Below are positions 16,143-24,384 of a stretch of DNA of 60,391 bases, in pieces (position 1 is the first letter of the stretch; every line of letters begins with the position of its first letter). A model generated the notes under the pieces. It ran no database searches. It saw only the letters and a list, made by a program, of their open reading frames with translations, and had not been told where the DNA came from. The translations under genes were made by a program, and so were the position numbers. The DNA is taken from the NCBI RefSeq assembly GCF_018139625.1, contig NZ_JAGSOH010000032.1, positions 1 through 60,391 of the forward strand, written 5' to 3'. The stretch comes from Actinospica acidithermotolerans (lineage in GTDB: Bacteria; Actinomycetota; Actinomycetes; Streptomycetales; Catenulisporaceae).

Positions 16143-18070
16143 GACTGCGGGCCCTCCTTGGGTTCCACAACAGCGAGAATCGCGCCGACGGATACCTGCT
16201 GGCCTGCCGTGACGTGCACCTTGGCGAGTACCCCGTCGGTCGGCGCGGCGACGAGGTGCTCCATCTTCATCGCCTCCAGCCACAGCAGCGGCTGGCCGGC
16301 GGATACGACGCCGCCTTCGGCCGCCGCGACGCGCGCGACGGTGCCGGGCATGGGAGCGAGCAACGACCCGGGGCCGGGCTTGGCCGACGTATCCGGGAAG
16401 CGGGACACGGGGCTGAGCGCGACGCTCATGCCGGGTGCGTCGATGTGGATGGAGGCGTCGTCGTACGTTGCGACGCGGAACGTACGGCGGATGCCGCGCT
16501 CGTCGAGGACGACGCTGTCCGGCGCGCTGGAGATGAGGTGGACGTCGGCGAGCCCGTCGGCGCGCAGACCGTCGCGGGTCAGCCGGTAGCGGACCTCGTG
16601 CTCGGTTCCGTCGCCGTCGAGATAGCGTTTCACCTGCGGTTGCGCGGCGAGATTGCGCCAGCCGGCCGGGACTGCGACCGGCTGCGGGCCGGTGTACGAC
16701 GCGGCTTCGGCAAGGGCTGCGGCGAGCGGTGCCAGCGGGCTGACGGTGCTCGCGGCGAACAGGTCGACGGCGTGGTCGGCGAGGAAGGCGGTGTGCACTT
16801 CGCCCGCGAGGAACGCGGGGTGGGTGAGGGCTCTGGCGAGCAGGTCCCGGTTCGTCGTGAGGCCGTGGATGCGCGCGGCGGCGAGCGAGTGCGCGAGCAG
16901 GCGCGCGGCCTCGTCGCGGGTCTCCGCCCACGCGATGACCTTGGCGAGCATCGGGTCGTACTCGACACCGACGACGGTCCCGGCCTCGACCCCGCTGTCC
17001 ACGCGGATTCCAGGCGCAGAAGGGATCTCGAAGCGGCGCACGGTCCCGGTACAGGGCCGCCAGTCGCGGGCGGGGTCCTCGGCGTAGAGGCGGGCTTCGA
17101 TCGCGTGGCCTCGGGGCGTCGGCGGCTCGGGCGGCAGGGCGCGGCCCTCGGCGATGCGCAGCTGCCAGGCGACGAGGTCGAGGCCGGTCACGAACTCCGT
17201 CACCGCGTGCTCGACCTGGAGGCGCGTGTTCATCTCGAGGAAGTAGAACCGGCCGTCGGGGGCGAGCAGGAACTCCGCCGTGCCGGCTCCGACGTAGCCG
17301 ATCGCCTTCGCCCCGGACGAGGCCGCGTCAGCCAGGGCGCGACGTGTCTCGTCGGTCAGGCCCGGTGCCGGAGCCTCCTCGATGACCTTCTGGTGGCGGC
17401 GTTGGAGCGAGCAGTCGCGCTCGCCGAGCGTCCAGACGGTGCCGTGGGTGTCCGCGAGGATCTGGAGTTCGACGTGCCGGCCGCGCTCGACGTACGGCTC
17501 GCAGAACACTTCATCGGAGCCGAACGACGCCGCCGCTTCGGCTCGGGCTCCGGCCAGCGCCTCCGGCACGGCGCCGAGGTCGCGGACGATCCGCATTCCG
17601 CGTCCGCCGCCGCCGGACGCCGCCTTGATCAGCAACGGAAGGTCGGCGGACGTGGCCGACTCGGGTGCCACGGCCGAGAGAATCGGGACTCCGGCGGCGG
17701 CCATCAGCTTCTTGGCGCGCGTCTTCGAGCCCATGTCCGCGATGACCGCCGGCGGCGGGCCGATCCAGGCGAGGCCCGCGTCGAGGACCGCCTGCGCGAA
17801 GCCGGCGTTCTCGGAGAGAAAGCCGTAGCCGGGGTGGACTGCGTCGGCGCCGGCGTCGAGCGCGGCGCGGACGATCAGGTCGCCGCGAAGGTACGTCTCG
17901 GACGAGGCTTTGCCTGGCAGCCGGACCGCGAGGTCGGCCTCGCGGACGTGCGGCGCGTGCGCATCTGCGTCTGAGTACACGGCGACCGTCGCGATGCCGA
18001 GTTCACGGCACGTGCGAAAGATCCGGCGCGCGATCTCACCGCGGTTGGCGACCAGGAGCGACGTGATCAC
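16139..18070 (-). CDS. Acyl-CoA carboxylase alpha subunit (biotin carboxylase + BCCP)
   Basis: Carboxylates biotin with ATP and bicarbonate and passes the CO2 to the beta subunit. The 643-residue protein starts VITSLLVANRGEIARRIFRT (GTG 18070, after GAGGTGAGG). It has the ATP-grasp loop KAASGGGGRGMRIV, catalytic FLEMNTRLQVEHAVTE, a middle linker domain, and the biotin site EAMKMEH with Lys about residue 602. The layout is that of 3-methylcrotonyl-, geranyl- or propionyl-type carboxylases. The frame extends upstream without a stop but the BC start motif fixes the N-terminus. A 71-bp gap separates it from the beta gene. Confidence 0.93.
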   Translation of the reverse strand: MITSLLVANRGEIARRIFRTCRELGIATVAVYSDADAHAPHVREADLAVRLPGKASSETYLRGDLIVRAALDAGADAVHPGYGFLSENAGFAQAVLDAGLAWIGPPPAVIADMGSKTRAKKLMAAAGVPILSAVAPESATSADLPLLIKAASGGGGRGMRIVRDLGAVPEALAGARAEAAASFGSDEVFCEPYVERGRHVELQILADTHGTVWTLGERDCSLQRRHQKVIEEAPAPGLTDETRRALADAASSGAKAIGYVGAGTAEFLLAPDGRFYFLEMNTRLQVEHAVTEFVTGLDLVAWQLRIAEGRALPPEPPTPRGHAIEARLYAEDPARDWRPCTGTVRRFEIPSAPGIRVDSGVEAGTVVGVEYDPMLAKVIAWAETRDEAARLLAHSLAAARIHGLTTNRDLLARALTHPAFLAGEVHTAFLADHAVDLFAASTVSPLAPLAAALAEAASYTGPQPVAVPAGWRNLAAQPQVKRYLDGDGTEHEVRYRLTRDGLRADGLADVHLISSAPDSVVLDERGIRRTFRVATYDDASIHIDAPGMSVALSPVSRFPDTSAKPGPGSLLAPMPGTVARVAAAEGGVVSAGQPLLWLEAMKMEHLVAAPTDGVLAKVHVTAGQQVSVGAILAVVEPKEGPQS

Positions 18071-18141
18071 CGCAGCCTCACCTCTTTTGGAAGACGCAGC
18101 CGTATCCGATCGTGGACGGCGACGTGATGCAGCGACATGGC

Positions 18142-19746
18142 TCACATCCGGAAGACGCCGTAGCCGCGGGCGCCTTCGATCGGGGCGTTGTGCGCCGCGG
18201 ACAGGCACAGGCCGAGGACGGTCCGCGTGTCGCGCGGGTCGATGACGCCGTCGTCGTACAGGCGGCCGGAGAGGAACGCGGGCAGCGACTCGGACTCGAT
18301 CTGCTGCTCGACCAGCGCGCGCATCGCGGCGTCGCCCTCCTCGTCGAACGGGCGCCCGCTCGCCGCCGCCGATTGCCGCGAGACGATCGAGAGCACCCCG
18401 GCGAGCTGCTGCGGGCCCATGACGGCGCACTTGGCGCTGGGCCAGGCGAACAGGAATCTGGGTTCGAACGCGCGGCCGCACATCCCGTAGTGGCCCGCTC
18501 CGTAGGACGCGCCGATCAGGACGGAGATGTGCGGAACCCTGCTGTTCGAGACCGCGTTGATCATCGCGGAGCCGTGCTTGATCATGCCGCCCTGCTCGTA
18601 TTCGCGGCCTACCATGTAGCCGGTCGTGTTGTGCAGGAAGAGCAGCGGGATGTCGCGCTGGTTCGCGAGCTGGATGAACTGCGCGGACTTCTGCGACTCC
18701 TCGCTGAACAGCACGCCGCGCGCGTTGGCGAGGATGCCGACGGGGTAGCCGTGGACGGTGGCCCAGCCCGTTGCGAGGCTCGGGCCGTAGAGCGGCTTGA
18801 ACTCGTCGAAGTCCGATCCGTCGACGGTCCGGGCGATCACCTCGCGCGGATCGAACGGGGCCTTCAGGTCGCCGGGGACGATGCCGAGCAGCTCGTCCTC
18901 GTCGTGCTCGGGAGCGGGGGCGCTCCCCGACGCGAGGGGACCCGGACCGGACTTCGTCCAGTTCAGCCGGCTGACGATGCGGCGAGCGGCCCGGATCGCG
19001 TCGAGCTCGTCGACCGCGAAGTAGTCGGCTAGCCCGGAGACGCGCGCGTGCATCTCGGCGCCGCCCAGCGACTCGTCGTCGGACTCCTCCCCCGTGGCCA
19101 TCTTGACCAGCGGCGGTCCGCCGAGGAACACCTTCGAGCGCTCCTTGACCATGACCACGTGGTCTGACATGCCCGGGATGTAGGCGCCGCCCGCGGTGGA
19201 GTTGCCGAAGACCACGGCCACGGTCGGGATCCCGGCGGCCGAGAGCCTGGTCAGGTCGCGGAAGACCGCGCCGCCGGGGATGAAGACCTCTTTCTGGCTG
19301 GGCAGGTCGGCCCCGGCCGACTCGACGAGGTTGACCAGCGGCAGGCGGTTGACGCGCGCGATCTCGTTGGCGCGCAAGGCCTTCCGCAACGTCCACGGAT
19401 TGCTGGCGCCGCCGCGCACGGTCGGGTCGCTGGCCGTGATGACGCACTCGACGCCTTCGACGACGCCGATGCCGCTGACGAGCGCCGCGCCGACCGGGTA
19501 CTCGGTGCCCCACGCCGCCAGCGGCGAGAGTTCGAGGAACGCGCTGTCAGGGTCGATCAGCAGCTCGATCCGCTCTCGCGCCAGGAGCTTGCCGCGCTTG
19601 CGGTGCCGCTCGACGTATTTCGGTCCGCCGCCGTCGAGCGCCTTGCCGTGCTCGGCGTCGAGGGCCTCGAGCTTGGCGAGCATGTCGAGGCGATTCGCCT
19701 GGTACGACTCGCTCGAAGGGTCCAGCCGCGTGGCGAGGATCGTCAT
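18142..19746 (-). CDS. Acyl-CoA carboxylase beta subunit (carboxyltransferase)
   Basis: Transfers the carboxyl group from biotin to an acyl-CoA. The 534-residue protein has two crotonase-like halves, with oxyanion-hole glycines in VFGNSTAGGAYIPGMSDHVV and IGASYGAGHYGMCGR, and the family stretches RERIELLIDPDSAFLELSPL and FLHNTTGYMVG. This pattern is closest to methylcrotonyl/geranyl-CoA carboxylase beta subunits. ATG 19746 overlaps the atuA stop by ATGA. Which acyl-CoA is used cannot be read from sequence alone; the AtuA neighbour favours the acyclic terpene route, although similar operons serve leucine breakdown. Confidence 0.92.
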   Translation of the reverse strand: MTILATRLDPSSESYQANRLDMLAKLEALDAEHGKALDGGGPKYVERHRKRGKLLARERIELLIDPDSAFLELSPLAAWGTEYPVGAALVSGIGVVEGVECVITASDPTVRGGASNPWTLRKALRANEIARVNRLPLVNLVESAGADLPSQKEVFIPGGAVFRDLTRLSAAGIPTVAVVFGNSTAGGAYIPGMSDHVVMVKERSKVFLGGPPLVKMATGEESDDESLGGAEMHARVSGLADYFAVDELDAIRAARRIVSRLNWTKSGPGPLASGSAPAPEHDEDELLGIVPGDLKAPFDPREVIARTVDGSDFDEFKPLYGPSLATGWATVHGYPVGILANARGVLFSEESQKSAQFIQLANQRDIPLLFLHNTTGYMVGREYEQGGMIKHGSAMINAVSNSRVPHISVLIGASYGAGHYGMCGRAFEPRFLFAWPSAKCAVMGPQQLAGVLSIVSRQSAAASGRPFDEEGDAAMRALVEQQIESESLPAFLSGRLYDDGVIDPRDTRTVLGLCLSAAHNAPIEGARGYGVFRM

Positions 19747-21515
19747 CGCGCACGTCCCAGCAGTGCGACGGGGATGTCGAGGTGCCGAGAACGCAGCCAC
19801 TCCCCCACAGCCTTGGCCTGGGGATCGAAGCGCACCTGCGCGCCCACGCCCTCGCCGAGCAGCCCCTGGACGACGAAGTTCACGGCCCGCAGATTCGGCA
19901 GCACATGCCGCGTGACCGGCAGACGGGCGACCTCCGGCAGCAGTTCGCGCAGCATGCCGACGGTGAGCGTGTGCGCCAGCCACGGCCACGCGTCCGCCGA
20001 CCGCGCCCACAGGCCGATGTTGGCGTCGCCGCCCTTGTCGCCGCTGCGTGCCCCCGCGACCAGACCCAGGGGCGCGTGCCGCGTTGGGCCTGTTATCTTG
20101 CCGAAGGGTACCCCGGGCTCCGCGACCGGCTCCAGCTCCCGGGTGACCACCGGCGGCCGCACCGGCAGGCGCCGTCCATCCGGCAGCACGACGGCGTGGT
20201 CGACCTCTGCCGCACTGACGAATTCGGCCTCGAAGACACCGTACGGCGACGCATCGGCAGGCGGCGCCGTCACGTGGAAGCCCGGGTACCCGGCAAGCGC
20301 CAACTCGACCGCCGCGCTGCTCACGGCGCGCCCGACGAGGCGCGCGTCCGCGTCCCGGACCACGAGTCGCAGCACCGCGCTGGCCTGCTCCTCGCTCGGC
20401 GCGTCCGGCCGATCGGTGTGCACAAGCGTCCAGCGGACCTCGGCCGGCCGGCGATCGGTGAACGCGGCCTCCATCTGCTCGCGGACGAGTCCGGCCTTCG
20501 CCTCGATCTCCAGCCCGGTCAGCACGAACTCGACCTGGTTGCGGAAGCCGCCGACGCGGTTGAGCCCGACCTTGAGCGTCGGCGGCGGCGCCTCGCCCTT
20601 CACCCCCGTGATCTCGACCCGGTTCGGGCCGGCCTCGCGCAGCCGAAGCGTGTCCAGCCGCGTGGTCACGTCAGGGCCCGCATACCGCGCGCCCGACGTC
20701 TCGTAGAGCAGCTGCGCGGTGACGGTCTCGACGGTCACCGCGCCGCCGGTGCCGGGATGCTTCGTGATCACACTGCTGCCGTCGGACCGCAGCTCGGCGA
20801 TCGGGAAGCCGGGATGGCGCGCGTCGATCTCGGCGAAGAAGGAGAAGTTGCCGCCGGTCGCCTGCGTGCCGCACTCCAGGACGTGGCCGGCGACGGTGGC
20901 GCCAGCCAGCGCGTCGAGGTCGTCACTCGTCCAGCCGAATCGTGCGATCGCCGGCCCGACGACGAGCGAGGCGTCCGTGACCCGGCCGGCGACGACCACG
21001 TTCGCGCCCGCCCGCAGCGCCTCGGCGATCCCGAACGCGCCGAGGTACGCGTTCGCCGCGAGCAGCCCGGGACGCTCGGCGAATCCCAGCTCGGCCGCGC
21101 GCGGGAACAGGTCGTCGCCCTGCACGTGCGCGATCTGCACCTCGACGCCGAGCCGGGCGGCGAGCTTGCGCAGCTCGTCGGCGAGGCCGGCCGGGTTGAG
21201 GCCGCCGGCGTTGGTGACGAGCGTGACGCCGCGGGCCGCGGCGATGCCGAGGCAGTCGCCCATCTGGCGCAGGAACGTCTTCGCGTAGCCGAGCGCCGGG
21301 TCCTTGCGCCGGTCCGCGGCGAGGATCGCCATGGTCAGCTCGGCGAGGTAGTCGCCGGTCAGCACGTCGAGCGGGCCGCCTTCCAGCTGCTCGCGGACGG
21401 CCGCGAGCCGGTCGCCGTAGAAGCCGGAGGCGTTGCCGATCCGCAGCGGGCCGGCAGCACCCGCGTGCGCGGCGCCGGAAGCTCCGACCGCGTGCCCAGC
21501 ATCCTGATCCGCCAT
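19743..21515 (-). CDS. AtuA-like protein (DUF1446), acyclic terpene utilization family
   Basis: A 590-residue protein of the AtuA/DUF1446 family, found beside acyl-CoA carboxylases in terpene (citronellol/geraniol) and related degradative operons; its biochemical role is not established. The family signature is visible: IGNASGFYGDRLAA, DVLTGDYLAELTM, TNAGGLNPAGLADEL, VVVAGRVTDASLVVGPA, HVLECGTQATGGNF and a C-terminal ARSGDKGGDANIGLWA. The last 110 residues form the small domain often annotated separately. First gene of the six-gene minus-strand operon; its promoter region carries a TetR-like palindrome. Confidence 0.85.
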   Translation of the reverse strand: MADQDAGHAVGASGAAHAGAAGPLRIGNASGFYGDRLAAVREQLEGGPLDVLTGDYLAELTMAILAADRRKDPALGYAKTFLRQMGDCLGIAAARGVTLVTNAGGLNPAGLADELRKLAARLGVEVQIAHVQGDDLFPRAAELGFAERPGLLAANAYLGAFGIAEALRAGANVVVAGRVTDASLVVGPAIARFGWTSDDLDALAGATVAGHVLECGTQATGGNFSFFAEIDARHPGFPIAELRSDGSSVITKHPGTGGAVTVETVTAQLLYETSGARYAGPDVTTRLDTLRLREAGPNRVEITGVKGEAPPPTLKVGLNRVGGFRNQVEFVLTGLEIEAKAGLVREQMEAAFTDRRPAEVRWTLVHTDRPDAPSEEQASAVLRLVVRDADARLVGRAVSSAAVELALAGYPGFHVTAPPADASPYGVFEAEFVSAAEVDHAVVLPDGRRLPVRPPVVTRELEPVAEPGVPFGKITGPTRHAPLGLVAGARSGDKGGDANIGLWARSADAWPWLAHTLTVGMLRELLPEVARLPVTRHVLPNLRAVNFVVQGLLGEGVGAQVRFDPQAKAVGEWLRSRHLDIPVALLGRAR

Positions 21516-21573
21516 CAGACCCGTCTCCTCGCTCCGCGGACCCCGCCCGTGCCCACGCTTCCACCGGTCCGAG

Positions 21574-21601
21574 AAAAAATCAAGCGTGCTTGCTTGTTTT
21601 T
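21574..21601. promoter_or_regulatory. TetR-type operator before the acyl-CoA carboxylase operon
   Basis: CAAGCGTGCTTG (21581-21592) is a dyad with 5-bp arms, flanked by an A-tract on the left and a T-tract on the right, extending the symmetry to about 28 bp. It lies 66 bp before the atuA start and 91 bp before the divergent reductase gene. AAGC-type palindromes are common for actinobacterial TetR regulators of acyl-CoA metabolism. Confidence 0.55.
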
Positions 21602-21682
21602 CGCCCGGCGGCCGCGTGGTCCGCCCGCGTCTTCCCGGCGGTTGTCGGGAGGCGCCGCTACGCTGGGCGGCGAGGTGATGAC

Positions 21683-22324
21683 ATGTCCCGGGTCAGGGTG
21701 CACAATCTCGCGGTATCGCTCGACGGCTTCGCCACCGGCGAAGGCCAGAGCCTGGAGGATCCGTTCGGGCACGCGGGCCAGCGGCTCATGCAGTGGTTCT
21801 TGGCCACGAACAGCTTCCAGAGCATGCACGGCGCCGGAAGCGGACGTACCGGGATCGACGACGCGATCGCGAGCCAGTGGGCTCCGGGCATCGGCGCCGA
21901 GATCATGGGCCGCAACAAGTTCGGCCCGCAGCGCGGCCCGTGGCAGGACCACGAGTGGAAGGGCTGGTGGGGTGACGAGCCGCCGTTCCACACGCCGGTC
22001 TTCGTGCTCACCCACCACCCCCGGCCGTCACTGGAGATGGCGGGCGGCACGACGTTCCACTTCATCGACGCCGCGCCCGAGGAGGCGCTGCGCCAGGCGC
22101 GCGAGGCCGCGAACGGCCTGGACGTGCGCATCGGCGGCGGCCCGCGCACGGTCCGGCAGTTCCTCGCCGCGGACCTGGTCGACCACCTGCACGTGGTCGT
22201 CGTGCCCATCGTGCTCGGCCGCGGAGAGCGGCTGTGGGACGGCCTCGAGGGCCTCGAGGAGCGCTTCGAGATCGAGTCGACGACCACGCCCAGCGGCGTC
22301 ACGCACCTCGTCTTCAGCCGGTGA
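21683..22324 (+). CDS. Dihydrofolate reductase/RibD C-terminal domain family protein
   Basis: A 213-residue NADPH-binding reductase of the RibD_C/DHFR-fold family. Typical features are VHNLAVSLDGFATG at the N-terminus, GAEIMGRNKFGPQRG, PVFVLTHHPR, VRIGGGPRTVRQFLAADLVDHLHVVVVPIVLGRGERLW and a short C-terminal strand ending THLVFSR. ATG 21683 follows GAGG at 7 bp. Members act on pterin- or pyrimidine-like substrates but most are uncharacterised. Divergent from the acyl-CoA carboxylase operon. Confidence 0.85.
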   Translation: MSRVRVHNLAVSLDGFATGEGQSLEDPFGHAGQRLMQWFLATNSFQSMHGAGSGRTGIDDAIASQWAPGIGAEIMGRNKFGPQRGPWQDHEWKGWWGDEPPFHTPVFVLTHHPRPSLEMAGGTTFHFIDAAPEEALRQAREAANGLDVRIGGGPRTVRQFLAADLVDHLHVVVVPIVLGRGERLWDGLEGLEERFEIESTTTPSGVTHLVFSR

Positions 22325-22550
22325 GGTCTGGTCTGCGGCCGGTGAGGTCTGGTCTTCAGCCGGTGAGGACTGGTCTTCGGCCGGCGAGGTCGTCGGCTGG
22401 CGAGGTCCTCGGCCGGTTAGGGCTGGTCTTCAGCCGGTTAGGTCTGGTCTTCCGCCGGTGAGGCCTGCTCCTCGGCCGGCGAGGTCCTCGGCTGGTGAGG
22501 CCTTCGGCTGGCGAGGTTTCCGGCCGGTGAGGTCTGCGGCCGACCGGTGA
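22319..22550. repeat. Degenerate tandem repeats of about 21 bp
   Basis: Ten or more diverged copies of a unit like CCGGTGAGGTCTGGTCTTCAG run head to tail directly behind the reductase stop. They fill most of the 360-bp space up to the convergent lectin gene; the rest (22551-22684) has short GTCCGCCG runs and no gene. Confidence 0.8.
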
Positions 22551-22684
22551 CGACGTCGGTCGGTACACCGTCCGCCGGACGGGTTGGCGTTGCCGGCTGG
22601 CGACGTGTCGGCGGACCGCCGGTCCGCCGGTCCGCCGGTGACGGGTCGCCTAGCCGGTGACGAATGGCCTGCCCGGCCGGCGGC

Positions 22685-24232
22685 TCAGTCCCAGAGCTGG
22701 GTCCCGTCGCTGCCGCAGTTCTGCAGCTGGACGTCCGCGCCCTGCGCCGCGGTGCCGCCGGCGACGTCGACGCACAGGCCCGAGTTCTTGCTGACGATCA
22801 TGCCGTTGGACTGCACGGTCCACTCCTGGTTGGTGCCGCCGTTGCACGTCCAGACGTCCACCTCGGTGCCCGCGGTGGTGCCGAAGCCGTAGTCGTCGAG
22901 GCAGTCGGCGCCGTTGTTGATGGTGATCTGGCCGCCGCTGGTCAGCGTCCACTCCTGGGTGGGATCGGCGGTGCACGAGTCGGTCTGGACCTGGGCGCCG
23001 TCGCTGAACGAGCCGTCGCTGCTGGTGAGGCAGAGCCCTGACGACTGGCCCACCACCTCGCCGGGCACTCCTATCCCGATGGTCTGCGTGGCCGACGCGG
23101 AGGCCGAGGCGGACGCGGTGGCGCTCGCCGAGGTGGTGCCGGCGGTCGTCGGAATGCTGATCGTGTTCGAGGACGCCGACGCGCCCGCGGAGGCCGACGA
23201 CGAGGCGTCGGCAGACCCCTGCGCCGAGGCGGTACCCGCGCTCGCGGCGTTCGCCGAGCCGCCGCTGTTCCCGCCGAGCGAGAGCAGCACGCCGACCACC
23301 AGCGCCGCGACCACGGCCGCCGCGCCGAGACCGAGCTCAGCGGGGTGCTCGCGCACGAACGCCGGCAGCCGCGAGTCCCCGCCGCCCGACCCGCCGCCGG
23401 GGCCGCCGCGGCGCGGGCCTTCGTAGGGGTCGTATTCGTCGGGAGACGGGTACTGGGCCTGGGGTTGGTTTGCGGAGGGGAAGTACTGTGTGGGGGCTGG
23501 TGAGCCGGGAACGTCGCGCGGGCCGGAGACGGGCTGCATGACGGAGGTCGGCTCATAGCCCCGGCCGGGTGTACCCCAGTTCGACGCGGGAGAAGGAGCC
23601 TGTGGCGGGATGTACTGCGTGGGCTGCTGCTGGAGCTGCTGCTGCGGCACGGCCGGCGGCACCACCTGCGTCGGCTGCTGCTGGCCGATCAGCTGCGTGG
23701 GCTGCTGCTGACCGATGGACTGCGTCGGCTGCTGCTGACCGATCAGTTGTGTGGGCTGCTGCTGGCCGATCAGTTGTGTGGGCTGCTGCTGACCGATCAG
23801 CTGCGTCGGCTGCTGCAGGAACGGCTGCTGCGGGACGACGGGCGGCACCAGCTGGGTGGGCTGCTGGCCGGGCTGTGGGAAGCTGCCGAGATACTGGGTC
23901 GGCTGCTGGACGCCGGGGAGGTACTGCGTCGGCTGGTTCGGCGCGGCGGCCTGCGCGGGCGCCACGGACGGTCCCGAAGCCCCGGACGGCCCCGACGCTG
24001 CGGACGGTCCCGACGCTCCGGGGTGTCCCGGCACACCTGGCTGGGCTGGGACTCCGGACTGTCCCGGAGCTCCGGACGCACCCGGCGCGCCGGGCCAACC
24101 GGGCTGCTGGAAGCTGCCGAGGTACTGGGTCGGCTGCTGGACGTCACCCCCGGGGTACTCGGTCGGCTGCTGAACGATCCACGCGTCGCTGTCGTCGGAC
24201 CCGGTTCCGGGTCGCCAGGGGTCGCCGCTCAC
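22685..24232 (-). CDS. Membrane-anchored RICIN lectin with N-terminal QPTQ repeats
   Basis: A 515-residue protein in three parts. Residues 1-285 are Pro/Gln-rich and low complexity, with about a dozen QPTQ (or QPTE) motifs, five of them near-identical QQQPTQLIG nonapeptides in tandem. A single membrane helix follows (about 301-321, LGLGAAAVVAALVVGVL), then an Ala/Ser/Thr-rich linker. The C-terminal ricin B-type lectin domain (about 388-515) has GLCLTSSDGSFSDGAQVQ, QEWTLTSGGQI and GLCVDVAGGTAAQGADVQL. The likely topology is repeats in the cytoplasm, lectin outside on cell-wall or polysaccharide glycan. GTG 24232 is the only sensible start. The cytoplasmic Thr-containing repeats could be kinase targets (speculative). 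Confidence 0.82.
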   Translation of the reverse strand: MSGDPWRPGTGSDDSDAWIVQQPTEYPGGDVQQPTQYLGSFQQPGWPGAPGASGAPGQSGVPAQPGVPGHPGASGPSAASGPSGASGPSVAPAQAAAPNQPTQYLPGVQQPTQYLGSFPQPGQQPTQLVPPVVPQQPFLQQPTQLIGQQQPTQLIGQQQPTQLIGQQQPTQSIGQQQPTQLIGQQQPTQVVPPAVPQQQLQQQPTQYIPPQAPSPASNWGTPGRGYEPTSVMQPVSGPRDVPGSPAPTQYFPSANQPQAQYPSPDEYDPYEGPRRGGPGGGSGGGDSRLPAFVREHPAELGLGAAAVVAALVVGVLLSLGGNSGGSANAASAGTASAQGSADASSSASAGASASSNTISIPTTAGTTSASATASASASASATQTIGIGVPGEVVGQSSGLCLTSSDGSFSDGAQVQTDSCTADPTQEWTLTSGGQITINNGADCLDDYGFGTTAGTEVDVWTCNGGTNQEWTVQSNGMIVSKNSGLCVDVAGGTAAQGADVQLQNCGSDGTQLWD

Positions 24233-24384
24233 GAGCCGTCCGTCCTTCGTCCTCGTCCACGGACACCGCTTATCAGTGTCCGAGGCATTCTAAGGACTGT
24301 CTGAGGGCGTCGAGACCAGCCCGCCGTCGCCCGGTGACGGAAAATCCCGATTTCCATTAGATTGACCCCAAGGAGGCGCGACCT

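Noticed and set aside
14113-16170. 685-codon minus-strand frame overlapping hydratase and dehydrogenase
   Set aside because: Out-of-frame shadow; the real proteins lie in the other two frames with overlapping ATGA junctions.
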